A stretch of 64,000 nucleotides of DNA from Shewanella yunxiaonensis. GTDB taxonomy: Bacteria; Pseudomonadota; Gammaproteobacteria; Enterobacterales; Shewanellaceae. The notes beneath the pieces were generated by a model. The model did not search any database, had not been told where the DNA came from, and worked only from the letters and a program-made list of their open reading frames with translations. The translations under genes and the position numbers were made by a program. How positions within the stretch are numbered: the stretch's first letter is position 1; the number at the start of each line of letters is the position of its first letter. The DNA lies in the NCBI RefSeq assembly GCF_018223345.1, contig NZ_CP073587.1, forward strand, positions 2,391,001 to 2,455,000, given 5' to 3'. Shown piece after piece: positions 42,522 through 52,573 of the stretch.

Positions 42522-44117
42522 ATGATGAAAAGATCCAGCTTAAGGTCGCAAATATTATTTGCTGCTGCTTTGGCATGTTTTGCCATTCTTTCTGCGCAGG
42601 TGACGATTCGCTATCTGTGGACAATTCCACAGTTCGCTGAACTCGCTCGCTATAACGATAAACTGGATTTGCTGCGACTTAAGGCCGCGATCAATGCACA
42701 ACTGCGGAAATTACAGAATTTTGCTTATGACAACGGCGTCTGGGACGAGGTCTATCAAAAAGCCCAGTCAGGCGACCGACAATGGTTTCAGCAAAGCTTT
42801 ATGATCCAAAGGTCTCTGCAAAAGTTATCTATCAATGGACTCTATTTTTACAACAATAGCGGCCAGCTATTAGCTGGAATGAGTATTGATAATGACGGGC
42901 AATTACTAGATGTAAAAATGTTAACCCAACCGTCGTTAATGGCTAAGAGCCTGCTCATCCACCCGAATGAAATAGTCGCAAATCAGTTAAAGCCCATTAC
43001 AAAAACCAATTTTATTACCATCAATAACGCTCCGGCTGTCGTCATCAGCCAAAGTCTGGCACCTTCTAATGAGATAGGGCCTAATGCTGGAACGCTCGTA
43101 CTTTGGCATTACATTGATCAACAGTTTATCAGCGAAATGTTACCGTCGGCCCATGACAATATATTCATTATTCCACCGGAAAAAGTTGGCAATATTGCGA
43201 ACGATATTAGCGCTAACCTGCAAACAGATGATGTTCAGGTGAAACTACATGATAAGAGCCTCTATCTCGGAATTCTGGGCATAGACAATCAGTTGCTGTT
43301 AGCCATCAAAGTGCCGCAAAGTCCAAGGCTCTATGATGAAGAACTGTTCAATCCAGCACTTATTGCTGGCATAGTTGTTTCGATCTTTACCTTATTTCTG
43401 CTTTATTTATTCATCAGTCGCAAACTGGTAAATCCCATTCGTAACCTTTTAAAAACAATTAGCTACGTTAATTTCAGTAACGATTACACCGCCAGAACCA
43501 ATCTGACAGGACACAACGAAATTCATAAGTTAGGCAGATTAATTGATCGGATGTTTGATCTGGTTGAAAGGCAACAACGCAAACTGACGCAAAAAAATCA
43601 GCAACTGCAAAATCTTAGTAATACCGATGCATTAACCGGACTGGCAAATCGCCGTTATCTGGATGAATATCTGACAGCACTGCACAGCGCTGGAGCCAAT
43701 CGTAAACAACCACTCGCAATGCTGGTGGTTGATGTGGATTACTTCAAGCGATACAACGATTTTTACGGACACGCCTTAGGCGATAAAGTACTACAACAAG
43801 TGGCAACCACCTTTCAGGAGAGCACCCATAGAGCGACGGATCTGGTTTGCCGCTATGGCGGAGAAGAATTCGTATTAGTCTTGGAAAATACCAGTAAAGA
43901 AGAGGCGGTGACAGTGGCAAACCACCTCTGTCACGCCGTAGAAGCTTTAGGCATCCCCCATCAGACATCAGCCAATACAAACGTCATCACGATCTCAATT
44001 GGTATTGCTGCAAAACCTGCTGACGAAATTATTGAATGCGAAACCTTGTTTGCCTGGGCTGATGCCGCGTTGTATATCGCCAAAGAAAATGGTCGCAATC
44101 GTTATGAGATAGCCTGA
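42522..44117 (+). CDS. Membrane diguanylate cyclase (CHASE4-like sensor, GGDEF)
   Basis: 531 aa. Two membrane helices (about 10-32 and 288-308) flank a periplasmic CHASE4-like sensor (about 35-285; it starts LRLKAAINAQLRKLQNFAYDNGVWDEVY, which is the usual CHASE4 opening). A HAMP-like segment (about 308-365) leads to a GGDEF domain (about 370-531) with NTDALTGLANRRYLDEYL and the active motif RYGGEEF (446-450 for GGEEF). It should make c-di-GMP. There is no EAL domain. The signal is not known. Confidence 0.9.
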   Translation: MMKRSSLRSQILFAAALACFAILSAQVTIRYLWTIPQFAELARYNDKLDLLRLKAAINAQLRKLQNFAYDNGVWDEVYQKAQSGDRQWFQQSFMIQRSLQKLSINGLYFYNNSGQLLAGMSIDNDGQLLDVKMLTQPSLMAKSLLIHPNEIVANQLKPITKTNFITINNAPAVVISQSLAPSNEIGPNAGTLVLWHYIDQQFISEMLPSAHDNIFIIPPEKVGNIANDISANLQTDDVQVKLHDKSLYLGILGIDNQLLLAIKVPQSPRLYDEELFNPALIAGIVVSIFTLFLLYLFISRKLVNPIRNLLKTISYVNFSNDYTARTNLTGHNEIHKLGRLIDRMFDLVERQQRKLTQKNQQLQNLSNTDALTGLANRRYLDEYLTALHSAGANRKQPLAMLVVDVDYFKRYNDFYGHALGDKVLQQVATTFQESTHRATDLVCRYGGEEFVLVLENTSKEEAVTVANHLCHAVEALGIPHQTSANTNVITISIGIAAKPADEIIECETLFAWADAALYIAKENGRNRYEIA

Positions 44118-44400
44118 CGAAACTCAAGCCGCAAGGCTATCTCGTCTAGGAGGGTTGCAGCACTAAAATGATATTGGCGACACCAGCCTTTATTGCTTAG
44201 GGCCTCGCTTGCGGCGTCACATTTATTTCATTTATTCGAATGATTTATGCGAATTTTCGCCGTTGTTTTAAAAATTTTAGAACGTAACATGATCACAGAA
44301 CAAGGAATTACAGGCAGTTGTGCAGTACTGGTGTTCCTGAATTTCTACTCGATAAACCCGGCTACCAAGCTGCCGGAATACTGTCTCAGAGAGGAAAGAT

Positions 44401-44982
44401 ATGCGTCTTTTGAAAAAAGTTACACTGGGAATTGCTTTTGCCAGCTTAACAGGCTTGAGTGCCGGTGCAATGGCCGAAACATTTCAACTCGATCCAACCC
44501 ACACAAGTGTCATTGTGTCTTGGAACCACTTTGGCTTTTCTAACCCAACCGCCAGTTTCAATGATGTCACTGGTACCCTGAACTTCGACGACGCCGATGC
44601 GGCCAAGTCTAAAGTCAGTGTAAAAATCCCGGTTAAGACTGTGGACACTCGTGTACCTGCGTTGACTAAAGAATTTTTAGCCAAAGATTACTTCGATGCA
44701 GAAGGACATCCAGAAGCCACGTTTGACAGCACTAAAGTTGTGAAAACTGCCGCGAATGAATATGACGTTACCGGTAAGCTGACAATAAAAGGCATCACTA
44801 AAGAAGTGGTGTTGCACGCCAAATTGAATAAAGAAGGTGAGCATCCAATGAAGAAAAAACCTACTGTAGGTTTTGATGCGACTACCGTCATCAAACGTTC
44901 TGAATTCGGTATGGGCCAATACGTACCATATGTCAGCGATGAAGTGACCATTCACATCAGCACTGAAGCCAGCACTCTGTAA
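44401..44982 (+). CDS. yceI: YceI family periplasmic protein
   Basis: A 193-aa protein with a signal peptide (cleavage after GAMA, about residue 24) and the YceI lipocalin-like fold (FQLDPTHTSVIVSWNHFGFSN, KSKVSVKIPVKTVDTRV, FDSTKVVKTAANEYDVTGKLTIKG, KRSEFGMG). Members bind isoprenoid-type lipids such as polyprenyl chains in the periplasm. GAGAGG lies just before the ATG, and a strong terminator follows at 45002. Confidence 0.93.
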   Translation: MRLLKKVTLGIAFASLTGLSAGAMAETFQLDPTHTSVIVSWNHFGFSNPTASFNDVTGTLNFDDADAAKSKVSVKIPVKTVDTRVPALTKEFLAKDYFDAEGHPEATFDSTKVVKTAANEYDVTGKLTIKGITKEVVLHAKLNKEGEHPMKKKPTVGFDATTVIKRSEFGMGQYVPYVSDEVTIHISTEASTL

Positions 44983-45001
44983 TCCGGCACTAACAAGTTT
45001 T

Positions 45002-45044
45002 AAGAACGCCGCCCACCTCGTCCCTGTGGGCGGTGTTCTTTTGC
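45002..45044 (+). terminator. yceI terminator
   Basis: A 15-bp stem AAGAACGCCGCCCAC / GTGGGCGGTGTTCTT (one G-T or mismatch pair) with a 9-nt loop, followed by TTTT. Confidence 0.88.
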
Positions 45045-45158
45045 TATTTTCAATATCCGCCTTTAAGCCGCTACCAAGCGCTGACCCAGCAAAACATTTA
45101 CTTCCGCTATTCCGCCATTTTTCCAATAGCGCTATGCTGCTGCCATCAGAGATTCATC

Positions 45159-47054
45159 ATGCAAAGGAATACCAATTTGCACAAATTACAGTTTCCGCCT
45201 GAGCCGTTCGGAACAGTGCTAGGTCACGCACCTGGAGGTGTGGCCATTTACTCCAGCGATTATGCCACCGCCGATCCAGAGCAGTTTCGCAATCATGCGG
45301 CATATCGCAGTTACATCGGCAACGAATATATGGGACATAAATGGCAATGTGTGGAATTTGCCCGACGCTGGTTGTATCTCAACCGCGGGTTGGTGTTTAC
45401 CGATGTGCCGATGGCCTATGATATTTTTGCCTTAAGACACCTGCGCCGCGTAGAGGATGATGCACTGTTGCCGCTGCAGGCTTTTGCCAATGGCAGTAAG
45501 AGAATGCCAGAAGCTGGCGCGCTACTGATCTGGGCTGCGGGTGGTGAATTTGACGTCACCGGACATGTCGCGGTGATAACTGAGGTGTTATCCGATAAAG
45601 TGCGGATTGCCGAACAGAATCTGGAACATTGTAAATTGCCTGCGGGGCAACAATGGTGCCGCGAATTACAGTTGGCGACCACTGATGGCGGCTATCGCAT
45701 CATTGAAGGTTTCTGCGACACTCGCATTCTTGGTTGGATGATCCAGACCGAAGAGACGACTTATGCAGAACCGGCACACTGGACCAACCCAAAATTATTC
45801 GATCTCAATAGCCGAAAAGTCACCGACAAAGGACAGTTCACGGGCCCTTGGCTAGATGAGCACGACCCACTGCAATTGGCGTTTGTGCATGCGATGGGCG
45901 GACACTTTCTCACTGATAAAACAGCTGAGCAATGCCGTTATTTCAGGATGTCGGAAACTGCAGAACGGGAGCTTATCCGCGCGACCAACGAGCTGCATCT
46001 GATGTATTTACACGCCACTGAGCGGGTGCTACGAGATGATGAACTGCTGTCCAACTTCAACATTCCCAAAGTACTGTGGCCGCGCTTGAGACGTTCCTGG
46101 CAAACACGGCGCCACCAGATGATTAATGGCCGTTTTGACTTCTGTATAACCCACAAGGGACTCAAGGTTTACGAATACAATGCCGATTCGGCTTCCTGTC
46201 ACACTGAAGCGGGACTCATTCAGGGATTATGGGGAAAACAAGCCGGTGATGTTGACGGCTATGATGCGGCCGAAGATCTCTTGTCTGCCTTGGTTGAAGC
46301 CTGGCGTCACAGTGATGCCAGTGGCACAGTTCACATCTTGCAGGATGATGACAAAGAGGAAAACTATCATGCGCTGTTTATGCAGCGGGCGATGACCCAA
46401 GCGGGGATCAGCAGCAAGATTGTACGCGGCCTGCAGCAACTGCATTGGAACGACGCCGGAGAAGTGGTCGATAAAGATGGTGAAGCCATTAACTGTGTCT
46501 GGAAAACCTGGGCTTGGGAAACCGCCCTGGAGCAAATCCGCGCTGAGTGTGAAGACGATGACCGCGCCCCACCTATCCGTACCGGGACACCCAATACACC
46601 GGTTCGACTGGTCGATGTACTGCTACGCCCCACGGTACAAGTATTTGAGCCACTATGGACGCTGATCCCCAGTAACAAGGCAATCCTGCCAGTGTTGTGG
46701 AGCTTGTTTCCACATCATCGTTACCTGCTAGACAGTGCTTTTGAGCTGACTGATGAGCTTAAACAGCATGGGTACGTGATAAAACCGATTGCTGGTCGCT
46801 GTGGCGATAACATCAGTCTGGTAGACAAGCACGAGCAGCAACTGGGACAAACCGAAGGCCGCTTTGCCCACCAGCAACAGATTTATCAGGAGTTATGGCG
46901 CCTGCCAAAAATCGATGGCTACCGGGTACAGGTGTGTACCTTTGCGGTCGGAGGTAGTTATGGCGGTAGTTGCGTGAGAGTCGACGATTCGCTGATTATC
47001 ACTACCGACAGTGACTTATTGCCACTGCGGGTAGTGCCTGATGATGAGTTGTAA
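45159..47054 (+). CDS. gss: Bifunctional glutathionylspermidine amidase/synthetase
   Basis: 631 aa, the standard length. The N-terminal CHAP-type amidase has the catalytic Cys in GHKWQCVEFARRWLY and His in VTGHVAVITEV; it hydrolyses glutathionylspermidine. The C-terminal ATP-grasp synthetase joins glutathione to spermidine, seen in FDFCITHKGLKVYEYNADSA and IKPIAGRCGDNISLV. The ATG at 45159 gives the usual N-terminus; the frame is open to 45033, but that part overlaps the yceI terminator. The product acts in redox and polyamine storage under stress. Confidence 0.95.
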   Translation: MQRNTNLHKLQFPPEPFGTVLGHAPGGVAIYSSDYATADPEQFRNHAAYRSYIGNEYMGHKWQCVEFARRWLYLNRGLVFTDVPMAYDIFALRHLRRVEDDALLPLQAFANGSKRMPEAGALLIWAAGGEFDVTGHVAVITEVLSDKVRIAEQNLEHCKLPAGQQWCRELQLATTDGGYRIIEGFCDTRILGWMIQTEETTYAEPAHWTNPKLFDLNSRKVTDKGQFTGPWLDEHDPLQLAFVHAMGGHFLTDKTAEQCRYFRMSETAERELIRATNELHLMYLHATERVLRDDELLSNFNIPKVLWPRLRRSWQTRRHQMINGRFDFCITHKGLKVYEYNADSASCHTEAGLIQGLWGKQAGDVDGYDAAEDLLSALVEAWRHSDASGTVHILQDDDKEENYHALFMQRAMTQAGISSKIVRGLQQLHWNDAGEVVDKDGEAINCVWKTWAWETALEQIRAECEDDDRAPPIRTGTPNTPVRLVDVLLRPTVQVFEPLWTLIPSNKAILPVLWSLFPHHRYLLDSAFELTDELKQHGYVIKPIAGRCGDNISLVDKHEQQLGQTEGRFAHQQQIYQELWRLPKIDGYRVQVCTFAVGGSYGGSCVRVDDSLIITTDSDLLPLRVVPDDEL

Positions 47055-47089
47055 ACAACCAAACTTGTAATGAAATTGCCGGCTGATCG

Positions 47090-47599
47090 TCAGTGCTTTT
47101 TCTGACGGTCAGCAATCGCATCGGTGACCGCAAATAATACACCGGACACCACAAATGTCAGGTGAATGCCGACTTTCCAACCTAACACACTACTACTAAG
47201 ATCTCCGGCGGCGACAAAAGCCTTGAGCAGTTCTACGGCAGAAATTGCGACAATTGCCCCGATCAGTTTTAACTTGAGATCGGAAAATCCCACTTTACCC
47301 ATCCATGCCGGCCGGTCTTCATGATCATCCACCGACATTTTCGATACAAAATTTTCGTAACCGCTGAAGGCGATAATCAACAACAGGCTGGCCAACAACG
47401 CGCTGTCCACCAGTGTCAGGATGCTGACGATTGACTCTTCCGGTGTTGCACTGATAATACCGACTAATAAGTGGTACAACTCTTTAAAAAATTTCACCAA
47501 CAGCGCCACTACCGCCAGCATCAACCCAAAAAAGAACGGTGCCAATAACCACCGTGACCGAAATAATAGATGCTCAAGTACGGTTTCGAGCTTAGACAT
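47090..47599 (-). CDS. YqhA/UPF0114 family membrane protein
   Basis: A 169-aa inner-membrane protein with about four hydrophobic segments (ALLASLLLIIAFSGYENFVSK is family-typical). It belongs to the TIGR00645/YqhA family of unknown function. It ends 35 bp from gss, with which it is convergent. The region upstream (47600-47740) is AT-rich and shows no further gene. Confidence 0.88.
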   Translation of the reverse strand: MSKLETVLEHLLFRSRWLLAPFFFGLMLAVVALLVKFFKELYHLLVGIISATPEESIVSILTLVDSALLASLLLIIAFSGYENFVSKMSVDDHEDRPAWMGKVGFSDLKLKLIGAIVAISAVELLKAFVAAGDLSSSVLGWKVGIHLTFVVSGVLFAVTDAIADRQKKH

Positions 47600-47740
47600 T
47601 GAGGTAACACTCCCTGAAAATACAGCGCCAATAAACTGATAAGTAAAATCATTACCGATTTTAAGAATTTCAGCAACTCTCGGTTTTTGTTATGAAATTA
47701 TAATGACTCTGATTGCTGAAATTCGCAGCGGATAAAATGG

Positions 47741-47767
47741 AAAAGGAGCCATCAAATGGCTCCTTTT
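47741..47767. terminator. Bidirectional terminator before qorB end
   Basis: AAAAGGAGCCAT-CAA-ATGGCTCCTTTT, a 12-bp stem with A and T tails. It serves qorB leftward. Confidence 0.85.
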
Positions 47768-47793
47768 TGCAATATTAACTTCTCGATGAATGG

Positions 47794-48642
47794 CTATAGC
47801 GCTTCATTGATACTTTGTTGAATTGTCGTCGTTGGGCGGCCAATTAAAGCGGACAATTGCTTGCTGTTATCAAATAATCCACCTATGGCAGCACCGGATT
47901 CTGAGTTTGCCAACATGACAGCAACGGGTGCGGGTAAACCGACCTGCTCCAATAAGGCGATGAACTCGGATTCTGATAGATTGTTATAGACCACCGTTTT
48001 ACCACTGGCAGCACTGATGTAATCGGCAAATTGGCTCAGGGTGAACGCCTCGTCACCTGCGAGTTCATATACTTTACCGGCTTGCGCTGGTTGAGTTAGC
48101 ACCTTGGCGGCCGCTGCAGCAAAATCTGCGCGACTGGCAGTGGCTAATTTGCCATCATTGGCACATCCAAAAACCGCCCCATGTTCTATAGCTGACGCCA
48201 CACTAACGGTATAATTTTCGTTGTACCAGCCGTTACGTAAAATGACCGCCGGAATGCCACTCCGGTTAATGTATGCCTCGGTGAACAGATGTTCCTCAGC
48301 AAGCATCAATGGCGAAATGTCAGCGTGTAGCAGACTAGTGTAAGCCAATAAACTCACCCCCGCGGCTTTTGCCGCATCGATAGCGGCTTTATGCTGCGGT
48401 GCTCGTTTACCAATTTCGCTGGATGAGATCAGCAACAACTTATCAACGCCAGCGAACGCGCTGAGCAAGGTCTCCGGAGCATCATAGTCTGCATGGCGAA
48501 CTTGGACACCTTTGGCTGCCAGATCAGCCGCCTTATTTACATTACGCACGGCGGCCACAATCTGCGCAGCTGGCACGACTTTTAACAACTCATCAATCAC
48601 CAGACGCCCCAGTTGTCCGGTTGCTCCTGTTACTGCCAACAT
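47794..48642 (-). CDS. qorB: NAD(P)H:quinone oxidoreductase, QorB-like (NmrA-type SDR)
   Basis: A 282-aa atypical short-chain dehydrogenase. The nucleotide-binding TGATGQLGRLVIDELL starts at residue 5; ILRNGWYNENYT and the C-terminal LSQFADYISAASGK are typical of YtfG/QorB. It reduces quinones with NADPH as preferred donor. It is divergent from an HxlR regulator, the same arrangement as E. coli ytfG/ytfH, so it is probably under control of that regulator in response to reactive electrophiles or quinones. Confidence 0.9.
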   Translation of the reverse strand: MLAVTGATGQLGRLVIDELLKVVPAAQIVAAVRNVNKAADLAAKGVQVRHADYDAPETLLSAFAGVDKLLLISSSEIGKRAPQHKAAIDAAKAAGVSLLAYTSLLHADISPLMLAEEHLFTEAYINRSGIPAVILRNGWYNENYTVSVASAIEHGAVFGCANDGKLATASRADFAAAAAKVLTQPAQAGKVYELAGDEAFTLSQFADYISAASGKTVVYNNLSESEFIALLEQVGLPAPVAVMLANSESGAAIGGLFDNSKQLSALIGRPTTTIQQSINEAL

Positions 48643-48763
48643 AATTTCGCTCCTTACAAAGGTTTTACCTAAAATCAGATGTCACTGGTGATGTAACACC
48701 GTTGCGAGCTATACTATCGCCTTAACAAACTTTTAGTAAGTACGCACAAAAAGGTAAGTATAG

Positions 48764-49192
48764 ATGGCAAATTGTATGGCGGATAAATTTTTGGCAAAAA
48801 AGATGCTGCGAGGCGACCTGTTTTCAGATAAATGCCCGTCACGCGACGTGCTTAAACATGTTACCAGTCGCTGGGGCGTACTGGTGTTGCTGGCACTATT
48901 AGATGGCAAACAACATCGTTTCAGCGCCCTCAAACGCAAGATTCTGGGGGTGAGCGAAAAAATGCTGGCGCAGACGCTGCAACAACTGGAAGGTGATGGG
49001 TTTGTGGATCGTACGGTTTATCCGGTAGTCCCGCCACACGTGGAATACCAATTAACAGCCTCCGGAGTGCAGATAGCACAACAGGTAGTGGGTTTAGCTG
49101 ACTGGATAGAAGAAAATCTGCTGCAAATCCTGCAAGCACAACAACAATATCAAAACCAACAAAATGATGGCCCACAACATTGGCAATCATGA
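48764..49192 (+). CDS. HxlR-family transcriptional regulator (YtfH-like)
   Basis: A 142-aa winged-helix regulator: DVLKHVTSRWGVLVLLALLDG and RFSALKRKILGVSEKMLAQTLQQLEGDGFVDR are the HxlR signature, with Cys in SDKCPSRD near residue 24 that may sense redox or electrophiles, as in YodB/QorR relatives. It is divergent from qorB. Between the two starts lies AGTAAGTACGCACAAAAAGG, repeated in part, a candidate operator. Confidence 0.9.
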   Translation: MANCMADKFLAKKMLRGDLFSDKCPSRDVLKHVTSRWGVLVLLALLDGKQHRFSALKRKILGVSEKMLAQTLQQLEGDGFVDRTVYPVVPPHVEYQLTASGVQIAQQVVGLADWIEENLLQILQAQQQYQNQQNDGPQHWQS

Positions 49193-49315
49193 GCTGACGA
49201 GTAGTGGATAAGCGCACAAAACTTACGCTAATCCACCGTAGGTAATTGCTTTGCCGTACATCGACCTTTATTGTCTGTACATCATGCCTGAATGATGATT
49301 AACAAGGACGCTTTC

Positions 49316-51694
49316 ATGGCCATTACCTCCCTCAATACGCAACAGCTGTATCGTCGCGCTGACCTAAGTCGGCTGGGAGATACCCGCTCTACCCGCGCGC
49401 TGGAACCTCTGGACGATATTATCGGCCAAGAACGCGCACAAAGTGCTGTCGAATTTGCCATGTCGATTCGCGACAAGGGCTATAACATCTTTGCCTTAGG
49501 CCGCAGCGGCCTTGGTAAGCGCACCATGATGCTGCGCTATCTGAAGCGTCATAAGCAACAGGAACTCGAACTGAGTGACTGGTGTTATGTCGCCAATTTT
49601 GATGAACCCCGGACCCCCATGGTCTTACAGCTGCCTGCCGGCACGGGAGCACAGTTTAAAAAAGAAGTCGAAAAAACAGTGCAACGCTTGGTCAAAGCCT
49701 TGCCGTTAGCCTTTGATAATGAAGTCTATTATCGCCGAGCTGACAAACTAAAAACACAACTGACACAACGCCAGGAAGCCACATTGGCGGAACTTGCGGC
49801 GGAAGCCAAAGAGAAGCACGTCCGGTTAACGATCAGCACCGATGGCGATTATCAGTTGATGGCGCTTGATGGTGAAGAACCACACACCGATGAAAGTTAT
49901 GCCGCACTCCCAGAAGCAGAACGCAATAAATTTGAAGAGAATATCCGCCATCTGGAATCCCGTCTGCGCGGCATCGTGCGCCAGCTGACCGAGTGGGAAG
50001 AAGAGTTCAGCACTAAACAGCAACATCACGATGAGCAAGTGGCACGTGAAGTGCTGAGCCATTTTTTTAAGCCGCTAAAAGATGATTACCGAGCCATACC
50101 GGAAATCCGCAATTATTTAACGGCGATGCAGAAGGATATGCTCAGCAATCTGGATATTTTTCTGGAGCAGAGTGAAGACCAGTTAGGCCTCGCCTACGCG
50201 TCGTTGGAAAAGAAAATGCCACGGCGATATCAAGTGAATCTGCTGGTGACGCAAGAGCAACCCAAGTTTCCTGTGGTGGTAGAGGAAAATCCTACCTATC
50301 ACGGACTGTTCGGCTATGTCGAAAACGCCACCTACCGCGGTACTGTGTTTACTGATTTTTCACTGATCCGTCCCGGTAGCTTACATCGCGCCAATGGCGG
50401 CGTATTGCTGATGGATGCCATCAAAGTATTGGAGCGCCCTTATGTCTGGGACGGTCTCAAACGGGCATTACGTTCAAGGACATTGGATCTCAATTCGCTG
50501 GAACGTGAAGTCTCGCTCTCTGGCGCGGTATCGCTCGAACCTGAACCGATCCCATTAGACGTCAAAATTGTGTTGTTTGGTGACTATCAAACCTACCAGT
50601 TGCTGCAACACTATGATCCGGATTTTTGTGAACTATTCCGAGTCACCGCCGATTTTGAAGACACCATGCCCCGCAGTGCCAAGGTGGAAAGCCTGTACGC
50701 ACGTTTTATCTCTTCGATTGTGCATGATAATCAGCTGCTACATTGCGATCTCTCGGCGATTGCTCGCATTATTGAATACAGCTCCCGCCAAGCGGAAGAC
50801 CAAACCCAACTATCATTACATTCTGCGAATGTGGCTAATCTGCTGCGCGAAAGTCATTACTGTGCGCGTTCGGCCAATGCCAGAGCGATTCGTGCTATCC
50901 ATGTAGAACAGGCGCTAGCACAGCAGGAGCAACGTGTCTCAAGACTGCGCGATCAGTTGATGCTGGGCTTTACTCAGGGCACCAACCTGATTGATGTCAA
51001 AGGCAAAGAGGTGGGACAGATCAATGCCTTATCCGTCATATCCACCAGTGACCATCAATTTGGTATGCCCAATCGCATTACCGCTAGTACCAGCTTCGGT
51101 AAGGGGGAGGTACTCGATATTGAACATAAAGCCCGTCTTGGCGGTAAAATTCATTCTAAAGGCGTATGGATTTTGTCGGCCTTCATCAACAGTCTTTTGG
51201 GCAAAGATAAAGCCATTCCGCTAACCACGTCCCTCACCTTTGAACAGTCCTACTCCGGGGTGGATGGTGACAGTGCTTCAATGGCGGAATGCTGTGCGAT
51301 TCTGTCCGCCATCAGTGGTGTGCCACTGCGACAAGACATTGCCATTACCGGCTCCATGAATCAATTCGGTGAAGCACAGCCTATCGGCGGTGTTAATGAA
51401 AAAATTGAAGGCTTCTTCGATGTTTGTATGCTTAAAGGTCGCAAACAAACACAAGGCGTGATTATCCCCGTCAGTAACGTCAACAATCTAATGCTCAAAA
51501 AGGCCGTTGTAGATGCTGTCGCCAAAGGGAAATTTCATATTTGGAGCGTCAACCATGTCACTGAAGCACTGACGATTTTGTGTGATATGGATGCCGGGAT
51601 CACGGATAAACCCCAGCAGTATCCGCCACACAGTGTTCTGGGGATGGCAACCGCTAATCTTGCCGCATTGCGGGATAACGACAAGGAACACTGA
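49316..51694 (+). CDS. Lon-family ATP-dependent protease (AAA_32/LonB-like)
   Basis: 792 aa. The N-terminal AAA region has DDIIGQERAQSAVEFAMSIRDKGYNIFALGRSGLGKRTM (Walker A about 62-69, imperfect) and a coiled coil at about 190-230. VLLMDAIKVLERPYVWD is the Walker B area. The C-terminal Lon peptidase domain has the Ser in GDSASMAECCA (about 664) and Lys in IGGVNEKIEGFFDVC (about 705). The ATG at 49316 has AAGGA 7 nt upstream. The frame extends to 49292. Substrates are unknown; the gene is separate from classical lon. Confidence 0.92.
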   Translation: MAITSLNTQQLYRRADLSRLGDTRSTRALEPLDDIIGQERAQSAVEFAMSIRDKGYNIFALGRSGLGKRTMMLRYLKRHKQQELELSDWCYVANFDEPRTPMVLQLPAGTGAQFKKEVEKTVQRLVKALPLAFDNEVYYRRADKLKTQLTQRQEATLAELAAEAKEKHVRLTISTDGDYQLMALDGEEPHTDESYAALPEAERNKFEENIRHLESRLRGIVRQLTEWEEEFSTKQQHHDEQVAREVLSHFFKPLKDDYRAIPEIRNYLTAMQKDMLSNLDIFLEQSEDQLGLAYASLEKKMPRRYQVNLLVTQEQPKFPVVVEENPTYHGLFGYVENATYRGTVFTDFSLIRPGSLHRANGGVLLMDAIKVLERPYVWDGLKRALRSRTLDLNSLEREVSLSGAVSLEPEPIPLDVKIVLFGDYQTYQLLQHYDPDFCELFRVTADFEDTMPRSAKVESLYARFISSIVHDNQLLHCDLSAIARIIEYSSRQAEDQTQLSLHSANVANLLRESHYCARSANARAIRAIHVEQALAQQEQRVSRLRDQLMLGFTQGTNLIDVKGKEVGQINALSVISTSDHQFGMPNRITASTSFGKGEVLDIEHKARLGGKIHSKGVWILSAFINSLLGKDKAIPLTTSLTFEQSYSGVDGDSASMAECCAILSAISGVPLRQDIAITGSMNQFGEAQPIGGVNEKIEGFFDVCMLKGRKQTQGVIIPVSNVNNLMLKKAVVDAVAKGKFHIWSVNHVTEALTILCDMDAGITDKPQQYPPHSVLGMATANLAALRDNDKEH

Positions 51695-51697
51695 TCA

Positions 51698-52573
51698 GTG
51701 AACACCCGCACAGCCATCATTCCGCTACTACTTACCGCGCTGCTGGCCTTTAGCGGTAAAGCCACGCCGACGGAAGCACCTGAAAGTGTCGTTACTGTGG
51801 CGAATGATGTGTGGCCGCCATTTGTTGAAAATGAGGGTAAAAGCGGTCTGGCGCTGGATATTGTATCGGCGGCAATGCTCACTCAGGGGATTCGCATAGA
51901 AGTCACAATAAAACCCTGGGCACGGGCGATGAAGGATGTGAATGACGGCAAGAATGATTTGTTGCTTGCAACCTGGTCATCGCCTGAACGACAAAAATCA
52001 TTGCTGTTCTCAGAGCCCTATCTTAAAAATCGCTTGCGCTTTATCAAACGCGCCGGCGATCCCTTTGAATACACCGGGCTAAACTCATTACAGGGTAAAC
52101 GCATTGGCATAGTAAATGACTATAGCTATACCGATGAGTTTGCTCGCAGTGATAAGTTTATTCGGGAACCACATCAGGATCTGCTGGCTAATCTGCGTAT
52201 GCTGGCAGTAAAAAGACTGGATTTAACGGTTGAAGATGAAATTGTTGCCAGCTATCGTTTTTACCAGTTACATCTGGTGGACAGCTATCAATTTACCGGG
52301 CCACCGCTAACTGTAAAAGATCTCTGTGTCTCTTCCGGCCGCAACAATCCTAAAAGTCAGGCCCTGATCAAAGCGTTCAACCAAGGCCTGAAAGTCATTA
52401 TGGATAATGGCGTGTATGAGCAGCTGTTAACTCATTACGGAGCTATGTTGCATTCCAAGGAGATGCCAGAGATTATCCGTCCGCTCAATCCGGCAGCGAA
52501 TTATCCCGCAGCACCAGTCTCGCCCATGTACGCTAGTACAGTGTTGCCAGCATCTCGTCTGAATACGCGGTAG
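51698..52573 (+). CDS. Periplasmic amino-acid-type solute-binding protein
   Basis: A 291-aa SBP_bac_3 family protein. A signal peptide (about 1-25) is followed by VVTVANDVWPPFVENEGKSGLALDIV and IKPWARAMKDVNDGKNDLLL, as in the family. No transporter permease gene is nearby, so it may serve as a ligand sensor rather than for uptake. It starts with GTG, 4 bp after the Lon-like gene stop. Its 3' end overlaps the convergent OYE gene by 41 bp. Confidence 0.85.
   Translation: MNTRTAIIPLLLTALLAFSGKATPTEAPESVVTVANDVWPPFVENEGKSGLALDIVSAAMLTQGIRIEVTIKPWARAMKDVNDGKNDLLLATWSSPERQKSLLFSEPYLKNRLRFIKRAGDPFEYTGLNSLQGKRIGIVNDYSYTDEFARSDKFIREPHQDLLANLRMLAVKRLDLTVEDEIVASYRFYQLHLVDSYQFTGPPLTVKDLCVSSGRNNPKSQALIKAFNQGLKVIMDNGVYEQLLTHYGAMLHSKEMPEIIRPLNPAANYPAAPVSPMYASTVLPASRLNTR

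Noticed and set aside
44106..44143. 10-bp inverted repeat GAGATAGCCT/AGGCTATCTC at the end of the GGDEF gene
   Set aside because: It overlaps the stop codon, has an 18-nt loop and no T-run; it is not convincing as a terminator.
45033..45158. N-terminal extension of the glutathionylspermidine synthetase frame
   Set aside because: It starts inside the yceI terminator; the family N-terminus begins at 45159.
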